This document shows, in pieces, positions 18,571 to 25,655 of a stretch of DNA of 64,000 nucleotides. Both the position numbers and the translations under genes were made by a program. Source of the stretch: Sphingomonas dokdonensis (GTDB taxonomy: Bacteria; Pseudomonadota; Alphaproteobacteria; Sphingomonadales; Sphingomonadaceae); assembly GCF_002197685.1 (NCBI RefSeq), contig NZ_NBBI01000004.1:124001-188000 (forward strand). The letters run 5' to 3'. The stretch's first letter is position 1, and each line of letters opens with the position of its first letter. Below the pieces are notes generated by a model. That model was not told the origin of the DNA, did not search any database, and was given only the letters and a program-made list of their open reading frames with translations.

Positions 18571-19593
18571 ATGACCGATACGCTGATCCGCGACGAGCAG
18601 GGTGATGCCGCATCGCCCAAGGATGGCCCGTTCGTGCGCCCCGACGTGCGCGGCTTTCTCGATTTCCTCAATGCCAACCCCGGCCCCAAGACGCACGAAG
18701 GCACCGCGGAGGCCGCGCGCCAGATGTATGTGGCGATGAAGGATGTGGCCGATCCGCCGGTCGGCGACCTCGGAACGGTCAAGGATCTCACCATCCCCGG
18801 TCCCGCCGGCGACATCCCCGCGCGTCTGTTCGATGTGCGCGAACGCCGCGAGCCCGGCCCGGTGGTGGTATTCTTCCACGGCGGCGGCTTCGTGATCGGC
18901 AATATCGACACGCACGCCAGCTTCACCGCCGAAATGTCGCGGCAGCTCGATCTGCCGGTGGTCTCGATCGACTATCGCCTGGCGCCGGAGGCCAAATGGC
19001 CCGCCGCGCCGCAGGATTGCGAAGCCGCCGCGCGCTGGATCGCCTCCAATCCGTCGGAGCTCGGGCGCACTGCCACCAGCCTCGTCCTCTCGGGCGACAG
19101 CGCCGGCGGCACGCTGACCATCACCACCGCCATGGCGCTGCGCGACGAGCCCGCCGCCGTGCCGGTGATCGTGCAGGCGCCGATGTATCCGGCCGCCGAC
19201 ATGAACAAGGAATATCCTTCCTTCAACGACTTTGCCGATGGCTATCTGCTCACCCGCGAGACGATGATCTGGTTCGCCGAACATTATCAGGCGGACTTTA
19301 CGCATTTTCGCGGGTCGCCGATGGTCGGCAATCTCGTCGGCCTGCCGCCGGCAGTGATCGTCACCGCCAGCCTCGATCCGATCCGCGACCAGGGCCGCGC
19401 CTATGCCGCCGCGCTGGTGCTGGCGGGCGTGCCGGTGACCTACCGCGAGGCAGTGGGCAACATCCACGGCTTCATCACGCTCCGCCAGGCGGTGCCGTCA
19501 AGCGCCGGCGACGTCGGGGGCTATCTCGCGGCGGTGAAGGGCGCGATCGTCGAGGCAGAGGGTCAGCGCATGATGAAGCAGGCAGCCGGCTGA
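18571..19593 (+). CDS. Alpha/beta hydrolase, hormone-sensitive lipase family
   Basis: This is a 340-residue carboxylesterase-type hydrolase. The oxyanion motif HGGGF and the nucleophile motif GDSAGG (about residues 179-184) are diagnostic of the HSL (family IV) group, with candidate Asp in TASLDPIRD and His in NIHGF. No signal peptide is seen, so it is probably cytoplasmic. AGGAGAG upstream (AGACCTGAGGAGAGTGCA) is a clear ribosome site for ATG 18571. It is divergent from the HDAC-like gene. Confidence 0.93.
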   Translation: MTDTLIRDEQGDAASPKDGPFVRPDVRGFLDFLNANPGPKTHEGTAEAARQMYVAMKDVADPPVGDLGTVKDLTIPGPAGDIPARLFDVRERREPGPVVVFFHGGGFVIGNIDTHASFTAEMSRQLDLPVVSIDYRLAPEAKWPAAPQDCEAAARWIASNPSELGRTATSLVLSGDSAGGTLTITTAMALRDEPAAVPVIVQAPMYPAADMNKEYPSFNDFADGYLLTRETMIWFAEHYQADFTHFRGSPMVGNLVGLPPAVIVTASLDPIRDQGRAYAAALVLAGVPVTYREAVGNIHGFITLRQAVPSSAGDVGGYLAAVKGAIVEAEGQRMMKQAAG

Positions 19594-19625
19594 TTCTCTC
19601 GCCACGGCGGCGATAAACCTCAACG

Positions 19626-19716
19626 TCACCCCGGCCCTGTGCCGGGGTCCACCCGCGTGCACATGCACCAGCCGGCGATACGCGGCACGGTGGATGCCGG
19701 GACAAGCCCGGCGTGA
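19626..19716. repeat. 91-bp dispersed inverted-repeat element, copy 2
   Basis: It begins TCACCCCGGCCCTGTGCCGG and ends with ATGCCGGGACAAGCCCGGCG followed by TGA, the same length and arm structure as copies 1 and 3. The centre contains GTGCA..TGCAC, itself palindromic. Arm substitutions are compensated in places, for example CCCCGG pairing with CCGGGG within the left hairpin. Confidence 0.88.
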
Positions 19717-19747
19717 CGGAGACGTAAAGCCGCACCCAATTCCCCCG

Positions 19748-19773
19748 TCATCCCGGCTTTGCGCCGGGATCCA
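19748..19773. repeat. Half copy of the dispersed inverted-repeat element
   Basis: TCATCCCGGCTTTGCGCCGG followed by GATCCA matches the left arm of the 91-bp elements. A degenerate right arm may exist near 19830-19856 (ATGGATCTC...GGGATGCCGG). Confidence 0.75.
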
Positions 19774-19882
19774 AGTGTCCGCAGGCGCTGCCGCGCGTTT
19801 CTCCAATGACAGCGTTCGCGGCACCATGGATCTCAAGTCCGGGATGCCGGCAGAGGATTTCGCGACTGTCGGCTCCAAACAA

Positions 19883-19915
19883 GAAAGGGGCGAGCCTCGC
19901 GGCCCGCCCCTCCTT
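19883..19915 (-). terminator. ahcY transcription terminator
   Basis: Read on the minus strand, GGGGCGGGCC / GGCTCGCCCC forms a near-perfect stem with a GCGA loop, followed by TTTCTTGTT. It lies 22 bp after the ahcY stop. Confidence 0.8.
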
Positions 19916-19936
19916 CAACCAATCAACGAGCGTCGA

Positions 19937-21355
19937 TCAGTAGCGGTAGTGATCCGGCTTGAACGGCCCCTCGACCGGCACGCCGATGTAGCCCGCCTGC
20001 TTCGGCGTCAGCTTGGACAGCTGCACGCCCAGCTTCTCGAGGTGCAGCGCCGCGACCTTTTCGTCGAGGTGCTTGGGCAGGACGTACACTTCGTTCTTGT
20101 AGTTCTCGCCCTTGGTCCACAGCTCGATCTGCGCCAGCGTCTGGTTGGTGAACGACGCGGACATGACGAACGACGGGTGGCCGGTCGCGCAGCCCAGGTT
20201 CACCAGCCGCCCCTTGGCGAGGATGATGATCTGCTTGCCGTCGGGGAACTTCACCAGGTCGGTGCCCGGCTTCACTTCGGTCCAGTCGTAATTGTCGAGC
20301 GCCGCGATCTGGATCTCGCTGTCGAAGTGGCCGATGTTGCACACGATCGACATGGGCTTCATCGCCTTCATGTGATCGGCGGTGATCACGTCGGCGTTGC
20401 CGGTCGCGGTGCAGAAGATGTCGGCGCGCTTCACCGCCTCGTCCATCGTCACGACCTCGAAACCTTCCATCGCCGCCTGCAATGCGCAGATCGGGTCGAT
20501 CTCGGTCACCAGCACGCGCGCGCCGCCGTTGCGCAGCGACTGGGCCGAACCCTTGCCGACGTCACCGAAGCCCGCGACGCAGGCGACCTTGCCGGCCAGC
20601 ATCACGTCGGTCGCGCGGCGGATCGCGTCGACGAGCGACTCCTTGCAACCGTAGAGGTTGTCGAACTTCGACTTGGTCACCGAGTCGTTGACGTTGATCG
20701 CCGGGAACGGCAGCTCGCCCTTCTTGGCGATCTCGTACAGGCGGTGAACGCCCGTCGTGGTCTCTTCGCTGACGCCCTTCAGGTTCTTCACCGTCTCGGT
20801 CAGATAGCCCGGCTTCTTGGCGATGAACGCCTTTAGTGCGCGCTGGAACTCGACTTCCTCGGCATTCTCGGGCTCGCCGAACGACTGGCCGGCCTCGAGC
20901 TTCGCGCCCCACAGCGCGAACATGGTGGCATCGCCGCCGTCGTCCAGGATGATGTTCGCGGTCTGGCCGTTGCCGTCATCCCAGTCGAAGATCGAGCCGA
21001 CATAATCCCAGTAATCGGCCAGGCTCTCGCCCTTCACCGCGAAGACGGGCACGCCGGCCGCGGCGATCGCGGCGGCGGCATGGTCCTGCGTCGAGAAGAT
21101 GTTGCACGTCGCCCAGCGCACGTCGGCGCCCAGCGCGGTCAGCGTCTCGATCAGCACCGCGGTTTGGATCGTCATGTGCAGCGATCCGGTGATGCGCGCG
21201 CCCTTCAGCGGCTGCGACGCGCCATATTCGTCGCGCAGCGCCATCAGGCCGGGCATCTCGGTTTCGGCGATGTTGATCTCGGCGCGACCGAAATCGGCCA
21301 GGCCGATGTCCTTGATGACGTAATCTTTGGTGGGGCGATCGAGAGCGGTGGCCAC
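19937..21355 (-). CDS. ahcY: Adenosylhomocysteinase (S-adenosyl-L-homocysteine hydrolase)
   Basis: This NAD-dependent enzyme hydrolyses S-adenosylhomocysteine to adenosine and homocysteine, keeping the methyl cycle running. It shows the signatures [13 protein letters not shown], the active-site [17 protein letters not shown], the NAD motif [17 protein letters not shown], and the C-terminal KPDHYRY. The 472-residue length is the longer bacterial form with an insert in the catalytic domain. The GTG at 21355 is the likely start, with GGAG 7 bases upstream; the frame from 21400 adds a poorly conserved leader. A perfect 20-bp palindrome lies about 90-110 bp upstream. Confidence 0.97.
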   Translation of the reverse strand: MATALDRPTKDYVIKDIGLADFGRAEINIAETEMPGLMALRDEYGASQPLKGARITGSLHMTIQTAVLIETLTALGADVRWATCNIFSTQDHAAAAIAAAGVPVFAVKGESLADYWDYVGSIFDWDDGNGQTANIILDDGGDATMFALWGAKLEAGQSFGEPENAEEVEFQRALKAFIAKKPGYLTETVKNLKGVSEETTTGVHRLYEIAKKGELPFPAINVNDSVTKSKFDNLYGCKESLVDAIRRATDVMLAGKVACVAGFGDVGKGSAQSLRNGGARVLVTEIDPICALQAAMEGFEVVTMDEAVKRADIFCTATGNADVITADHMKAMKPMSIVCNIGHFDSEIQIAALDNYDWTEVKPGTDLVKFPDGKQIIILAKGRLVNLGCATGHPSFVMSASFTNQTLAQIELWTKGENYKNEVYVLPKHLDEKVAALHLEKLGVQLSKLTPKQAGYIGVPVEGPFKPDHYRY

Positions 21356-21379
21356 AACGGGTCTCCAGGAATTTGTGAC

Positions 21380-21408
21380 GCCGGCCAAGGCACGGATCAC
21401 CGGCCGGC
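21380..21408 (-). promoter_or_regulatory. ahcY leader hairpin
   Basis: A 7-bp perfect stem (GCCGGCC / GGCCGGC) with a 15-base loop lies in the ahcY 5' leader. It does not match a SAH or SAM riboswitch consensus that I can recall, so it is listed only as RNA secondary structure. Confidence 0.35.
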
Positions 21409-21446
21409 ATGCGCGGGCACATAGCGAGCCGTCGCCCCGAAGACAA

Positions 21447-21466
21447 ATATAAAGATATCTTTATAT
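21447..21466. promoter_or_regulatory. Perfect 20-bp palindrome upstream of ahcY (putative ArsR-type SahR/SamR operator)
   Basis: ATATAAAGATATCTTTATAT is fully self-complementary and AT-only apart from one G and one C, in a region that is otherwise strongly GC-rich. It lies 92-111 bp upstream of the ahcY GTG and covers the stop codon of the DUF1622 gene. ArsR-family regulators of the methyl cycle (SahR, SamR) bind palindromes of this general style upstream of ahcY and met genes. The regulator gene is not in this window. Confidence 0.7.
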
Positions 21467-21877
21467 GTCGCGCGTCGTCCGATGCGCATCCCCAGCACCG
21501 CCGCTTTCGGCCGCCTCGCGCTCCTGCCGCGCGCGCTGCCACGGCCAGCGCCCGTCGATCTCCGCCTCCAGGCTGAAGCTCAGGAACGTGCGGATCGCGA
21601 CAATGCCGGCCAGCACCGCGATGCTCTGCAGCGTCGGCTCCACCGCCACCGTGTTGATGATGTCCGCCGCCACCAGCAGTTCCAGCCCGAGCAGGATCGC
21701 ACGGCCGAGGCTGGAGCGCAGGTCCGCCACCGCCTTGTCGCGGTCCTGCCCGCGCGCGAACCGCCATGTGAACAGGCCAAGCGTCCCGAACGCGCCCATT
21801 GCGATCACGGCAATGCCGGTCAGCTCGATGACCCGCGTCACCGCGCCCGCAACACTTACCGCCAGTGATTCCAGCAT
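21461..21877 (-). CDS. DUF1622 family membrane protein
   Basis: This is a 138-residue integral membrane protein with three likely helices: about 17-38 (IELTGIAVIAMGAFGTLGLF), 60-78 (GRAILLGLELLVAADIINTV) and 83-103 (TLQSIAVLAGIVAIRTFLSF). The order and the AILLGLELLVAADII and RTFLSFSLEAEIDGRWPW patterns match the DUF1622 family, whose function is unknown. Its TAA stop lies inside the ahcY-proximal palindrome, so a repressor bound there could also affect its transcription end. Confidence 0.85.
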   Translation of the reverse strand: MLESLAVSVAGAVTRVIELTGIAVIAMGAFGTLGLFTWRFARGQDRDKAVADLRSSLGRAILLGLELLVAADIINTVAVEPTLQSIAVLAGIVAIRTFLSFSLEAEIDGRWPWQRARQEREAAESGGAGDAHRTTRDI

Positions 21878-21943
21878 TACGCCCTGCCCCCGTTCGCCTG
21901 CGCCCGCTGATCGAACGGCACCTGCTCTCTCAGGTTCCGCCGC

Positions 21944-22504
21944 TCAGGCGCGCCCGCTCTCGATCCCCAGCAGTCGCGGGTCGATCCCCGCCGCGTTGAA
22001 GCCGCGCGTCCAGCGATCCGCCGTGGCCGTGTCGAACAGCATGCCAGCATCGTCGCTGACGTTCAGCCAGCCGTGCCGCGTCATCTCCGCGTCGAGTTGC
22101 CCAGCGCTCCATCCGGCATAGCCCAGCGCCACCAGCCATTGCGACGGCCCCTTGCCCTCCGCAATCGCGCGCAGCGCGTCCAGCGTGCCCGAAAGACACC
22201 ATTTGCCCGCCACGTCGATCGTGTCCTGCCCGCTCCAGTCGGACGAATGGAGAACGAACCCGCGCCGCGTCTCCACCGGACCGCCGAAGTGGATCGGTGC
22301 ATCGTCCACCGCGCCCGTGTCGATCTTCACCTGCTCCAGCACGTCGTGCAGCCCCAGGCCCGCCACCTGCGCGCCGATGCCGATGCCGATCGCGCCGTTT
22401 TCGTCGTGCGCGCAAACCGCGATCACCGCCTGGTCGAACCGCGGATCGCCGATCCCCGGCATCGCCAACAGGAACTGGCCGGTCAAGAAGGTCGCTGTCT
22501 CCAT
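21944..22504 (-). CDS. YqgE/AlgH family protein (UPF0301)
   Basis: This is a 186-residue soluble protein with family signatures at the N-terminus (FLTGQFLLAMPGIGDPRFDQ), AVIAVCAHDENGAIGI, and the glycine motif HFGGPVETRRGFVLHSSDW. Family function is not firmly known; AlgH in Pseudomonas was linked to alginate regulation. It is upstream of DUF1622 in the same direction. Confidence 0.94.
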   Translation of the reverse strand: METATFLTGQFLLAMPGIGDPRFDQAVIAVCAHDENGAIGIGIGAQVAGLGLHDVLEQVKIDTGAVDDAPIHFGGPVETRRGFVLHSSDWSGQDTIDVAGKWCLSGTLDALRAIAEGKGPSQWLVALGYAGWSAGQLDAEMTRHGWLNVSDDAGMLFDTATADRWTRGFNAAGIDPRLLGIESGRA

Positions 22505-22612
22505 GGCCTTACCTTAGTCAGAGCGATTGCCGATCGTCACGCTTGAAAACGCCGGCGGCGAGCGCAACTAAAGCCTGCCCGCATTTACGCGCGCAGCAGG
22601 AGACAGACCGAA

Positions 22613-23092
22613 ATGACGATCAGCGTCGGCGACAAGCTGCCCCAGGCCACCCTCGTCAAGGCGACCGAGAACGGCCCCGAGGCGATCGATTCGCAGGAAT
22701 ATTTCGCCGGCCGCCGCGTTGCGCTATTCGCCGTCCCGGGCGCCTTCACGCCGACCTGCTCGGCCAAGCACCTGCCCGGCTTCGTCGAAAAGGGCGACGA
22801 CCTGAAGGCGAAGGGCATCGACGAAATCGCCTGCACCTCCGTCAACGATCCCTTCGTGCTCGGCGCCTGGTCGAAGTCCGCCGATGCGGGCAGCGTCACC
22901 ATGCTGGCGGACGGCAACGGCGATTTCGCCGAGGCGCTCGGCCTCACCATGGACGGGTCGAAGTTCGGCATGGGCAAGCGCAGCCAGCGCTATTCGATGA
23001 TCGTCAACGACGGCGTCGTGGAACAGCTCAATGTCGAGGCACCGGGCGAGTTCAAGGTCAGCTCCGCGGACCATCTGCTCGGCACGCTCTGA
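22613..23092 (+). CDS. Peroxiredoxin (Prx5 / redoxin family)
   Basis: This is a 159-residue thiol peroxidase that reduces H2O2 and organic hydroperoxides. The peroxidatic cysteine lies in VPGAFTPTCSAKHLPGF, the PxxxTxxC motif of the Prx5 subgroup. A second cysteine lies in EIACTSVND, the position used by some plant- and bacterial-type Prx5. AGGAGA upstream supports ATG 22613. It is divergent from YqgE, with about 108 bp between. Confidence 0.95.
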   Translation: MTISVGDKLPQATLVKATENGPEAIDSQEYFAGRRVALFAVPGAFTPTCSAKHLPGFVEKGDDLKAKGIDEIACTSVNDPFVLGAWSKSADAGSVTMLADGNGDFAEALGLTMDGSKFGMGKRSQRYSMIVNDGVVEQLNVEAPGEFKVSSADHLLGTL

Positions 23093-23145
23093 AACCTCCG
23101 CGGCCGGGGGGCGTTGGCTATAGGCAGTTCACAAGGAGTTTTGTC

Positions 23146-23397
23146 ATGGCCACCGCCACCCAGCGCAACACGCAGAAGAACACCAGCCTGACCGATCGCG
23201 CGCGCTCCGCCGCCAGCGGCGCACAGACGCGCGTGAGCAATGCGACGTCCGCAACGGTCGATGCGGCCAAGGACCATCCCTATGCCGCCGCCGGCATCGT
23301 CGCCGGCGCGATCGCGGCGGTTGGCGGCGCAGCTTATGCGGCCACCCGCAAGAGCGACGGCACCACCACCACGTCCAAGGCGAAGACCAAGCATTGA
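23146..23397 (+). CDS. Small Ala-rich protein with a glycine-zipper-like hydrophobic segment
   Basis: This is an 83-residue protein too short for easy family assignment. The start ATG 23146 has an excellent ribosome site (AAGGAG, 7 bases upstream). A polar, Thr/Ala/Arg-rich first half is followed by a hydrophobic Gly/Ala segment (about 47-66, YAAAGIVAGAIAAVGGAAYA) and a Lys/Thr tail. This is the layout of YqjD/ElaB-like (DUF883) membrane-anchored small proteins. A similar hydrophobic block occurs in the 184-residue protein downstream of amn. The function is unknown. Confidence 0.8.
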   Translation: MATATQRNTQKNTSLTDRARSAASGAQTRVSNATSATVDAAKDHPYAAAGIVAGAIAAVGGAAYAATRKSDGTTTTSKAKTKH

Positions 23398-23405
23398 GGT
23401 CGAGC

Positions 23406-23436
23406 GACGCCGCCCCGCGCCACGCGGGGCGGCGTC
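23406..23436 (+). terminator. Strong hairpin after the small Ala-rich gene
   Basis: A 13-bp perfect stem (GACGCCGCCCCGC / GCGGGGCGGCGTC) with a 5-base loop is followed by TTGCC. It is very stable but has a short T-run, and is probably a terminator before the AMP nucleosidase gene. Confidence 0.7.
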
Positions 23437-23471
23437 TTGCCAGCGTCACGGACGCGGCGTAACCATCGCCG

Positions 23472-24902
23472 ATGACTGCACAAGACATCGTTGCCGAACT
23501 CGACCGGCTTTATACCGGTGCTGTCGCCCGCTTGCAGGCGGCGCTCGATCTCTACCTGACCGAAGGAACGCCCCCGACTGCCGAGGCACGGCGCGACGGC
23601 TCCTTTGCCTATCCGGAAATCCGGCTCAGCTTTCGCGGCGGCGATCAGCGCCCCGCCCCGCTGCGCTCCTATGGCCGGCTGGTCACTGCGGGCGAATATC
23701 GCATCTCGGTCACCAAGCCCGCGCTGTTCGCCGATTATCTGGTCGAACAGCTAACGCTCCTCATGGAGGATTACGACGTCAGCGTCTCCGCCGTCCCCGG
23801 CGCGACCGAAATCCCCTTCCCCTATGTGCTCGACGCCGGTCACGCGCTCAGCCTGGACGAGGTATCCGCCGCCGAACTCGCGCGGCATTTCCCCGCAACC
23901 GAGCTGGCGCATATCGGTGACGAGATCGCGGACGGCCTGTGGGCCTCAATCGACGGCACGCGCCCGCTGGCGCTGTTCGACGGGCTGCGCACCGACTTCA
24001 GCCTCGCGCGCCTGCGCCACTATACCGGCACCGCGCCCGAGCACGTCCAGCGCTACGTGCTGTTCACCAACTACCACCGCTATGTCGACGAATTCGTCCG
24101 CTGGGGCGCGGCGCAGGTGGGTGAGGACAGCCGCTTCACCGCGCTTGCAGGGCCAGGTGGGGTGATGTTCAAGCCCGGCGACGATCCCGCCATGCTGGAC
24201 GACACCGCCTGGCGGCGGCTCCAGATGCCGGCCTATCACCTGATCGCGCCCGATCGTTCCGGCATCACCCTGGTCAACATCGGCGTCGGCCCGTCCAATG
24301 CGAAGACGATCACCGATCACCTGGCGGTCACCCGTCCGGACGCGTGGATGATGATCGGCCATTGCGGCGGCCTGCGCCCGTCGCAGCGGATCGGCGACTA
24401 TGTCCTCGCGCACGCTTATCTGCGCGACGACCATGTGCTCGACGACATGCTCCCGCCCGAGATCCCGGTACCCGCGATCGCCGAGGTGCAGCAGGCGCTG
24501 GCGCGTGCGGCCGAGACGGTTTCGGGGCAGTCTGGCGAAGTGTTGAAGCGGCGGCTGCGCACCGGCACGATCGTCACCACCGACGATCGCAATTGGGAGC
24601 TGCGCTACAGCCGCTCGGCCTTGCGCTTCTCGCTCAGCCGCGCGGTCGGCATCGACATGGAATCGGCAACCATCGCTGCACAGGGCTTCCGCTTCCGCGT
24701 CCCCTACGGCACCTTGCTGTGCGTATCGGACAAGCCGCTCCATGGCGAACTGAAGCTGCCCGGCCAGGCGAACCGCTTCTACGAGCGCGCCATTTCCGAA
24801 CACATGCGCATCGGCATCGAAACCTGCGAGGAGCTGCGTCGCGAGGGGCAGAAGCTGCACAGCCGCAAGCTGCGCGCCTTCAACGAGCCGCCGTTCCGCT
24901 GA
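23472..24902 (+). CDS. amn: AMP nucleosidase
   Basis: This enzyme cleaves AMP to adenine and ribose 5-phosphate, a purine-salvage and energy-charge step. The 476-residue protein has the AMP-nucleosidase N-terminal domain (about 1-170) and a nucleoside-phosphorylase-type C-terminal domain with MMIGHCGGLRPSQRIGDYVL, VGIDMESATIAAQGFRFRVP and the catalytic Asp in LCVSDKPLHGE. Length matches E. coli Amn. It is flanked by two small Ala/Lys-rich genes. Confidence 0.95.
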   Translation: MTAQDIVAELDRLYTGAVARLQAALDLYLTEGTPPTAEARRDGSFAYPEIRLSFRGGDQRPAPLRSYGRLVTAGEYRISVTKPALFADYLVEQLTLLMEDYDVSVSAVPGATEIPFPYVLDAGHALSLDEVSAAELARHFPATELAHIGDEIADGLWASIDGTRPLALFDGLRTDFSLARLRHYTGTAPEHVQRYVLFTNYHRYVDEFVRWGAAQVGEDSRFTALAGPGGVMFKPGDDPAMLDDTAWRRLQMPAYHLIAPDRSGITLVNIGVGPSNAKTITDHLAVTRPDAWMMIGHCGGLRPSQRIGDYVLAHAYLRDDHVLDDMLPPEIPVPAIAEVQQALARAAETVSGQSGEVLKRRLRTGTIVTTDDRNWELRYSRSALRFSLSRAVGIDMESATIAAQGFRFRVPYGTLLCVSDKPLHGELKLPGQANRFYERAISEHMRIGIETCEELRREGQKLHSRKLRAFNEPPFR

Positions 24903-24994
24903 TCGGACGGCGGGCGGACCACGTTGCGGCGAGGAAACGATTCGCCGCGTCGCTGCGTTACGGCTCCCATTCACAGGAAAAAGGGGAGCAGATC

Positions 24995-25549
24995 ATGGCC
25001 GACAACGACGAGACACCGCCCGCCACCAGCGCCGCACCCAAGCCGCCCGCACGCCGTGCGCCGCGCAAGACGACGGCAGCCAAGTCGACCGCGGCTTCGT
25101 CGGCCGACAAGCCTGCTGCCAAGTCGCGCCGCAAGCCGGCAAAATCGGCGGGCGAAACCGCGGCCGCCGCTCCCACCAAGAAGGCATCCGCTCCGCCCAA
25201 GCCGCGCTCGACCAAGCGCGCGACCCCCGCGCCCAAGCGCCCGACCAAGCCGAAGACCACCAAGGCGGCCGAGCCTGAAAAGACGCCCGTGTGGAAGAAC
25301 AAGGCAGCGATCGCCGGCGGGCTCGCCGCGGTCGGTGCCGCTGCGACCGCCGCCCTGCTCTCGCTACGCGGCTCGACGCCGAAGGACGCCGACAAGCCCG
25401 AACCCGCCGCCGACAAACCGACCAAGGCGCCGGCAAAGCATGCGGAAGCCGCGACCAAGCCGTCCGACAAGGCACACATGCCCGACGGCACGGATGCCAG
25501 CGCGTCGATGAAAGCCGGAATCGCGGACGAGAACGTCATCCCCGAATAA
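24995..25549 (+). CDS. Lys/Ala/Pro-rich protein with a hydrophobic segment (histone H1-like composition)
   Basis: This is a 184-residue protein of low complexity. Residues 1-100 are Lys/Ala/Pro-rich (H1-like, for example PAPKRPTKPKTTK), 104-125 form a Gly/Ala/Leu hydrophobic segment (AAIAGGLAAVGAAATAALLS), and 126-184 are again Lys/Ala/Asp-rich. The ribosome site AAGGGGAG precedes ATG 24995. Composition alone could suggest a nucleoid protein, but the hydrophobic block argues for a membrane-anchored Pro-rich protein. No family can be named with confidence. The longer open frame from 24344 is antisense or out-of-frame within amn and is rejected. Confidence 0.75.
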   Translation: MADNDETPPATSAAPKPPARRAPRKTTAAKSTAASSADKPAAKSRRKPAKSAGETAAAAPTKKASAPPKPRSTKRATPAPKRPTKPKTTKAAEPEKTPVWKNKAAIAGGLAAVGAAATAALLSLRGSTPKDADKPEPAADKPTKAPAKHAEAATKPSDKAHMPDGTDASASMKAGIADENVIPE

Positions 25550-25550
25550 G

Positions 25551-25595
25551 CGAAAAAAGGGCGCGCGCGGCCGCTGCCACGCACGCCCCTTTTCG
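25551..25595. terminator. Bidirectional terminator
   Basis: AAAAGGGCG and CGCCCCTTTT form complementary arms around a GC-rich centre, with A-run on the left and T-run on the right. It sits between the convergent Lys-rich gene and the M2 peptidase gene. Confidence 0.75.
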
Positions 25596-25655
25596 TGATC
25601 CAACCCCGGACCGGCCGCGAATTGCGCGCAGCCGGTCCGTTGGTCGTCGGCCCGC

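Larger units (their letters stand above)
19594..19936. other. 343-bp convergent intergenic region with repeats and a terminator
   Basis: No gene is supported here. It holds a full 91-bp inverted-repeat element (19626-19716), a half copy (19748-19773) and the ahcY terminator (19883-19915). Confidence 0.75.

Noticed and set aside
21356..21446. SAH or SAM riboswitch in the ahcY leader
   Set aside because: Only a simple 7-bp hairpin is visible; I could not match a riboswitch core. A covariance-model search would settle it.
24995..25549. True histone H1 homologue
   Set aside because: Lys/Ala/Pro composition is H1-like but a hydrophobic segment interrupts it and no globular H1 domain is present.
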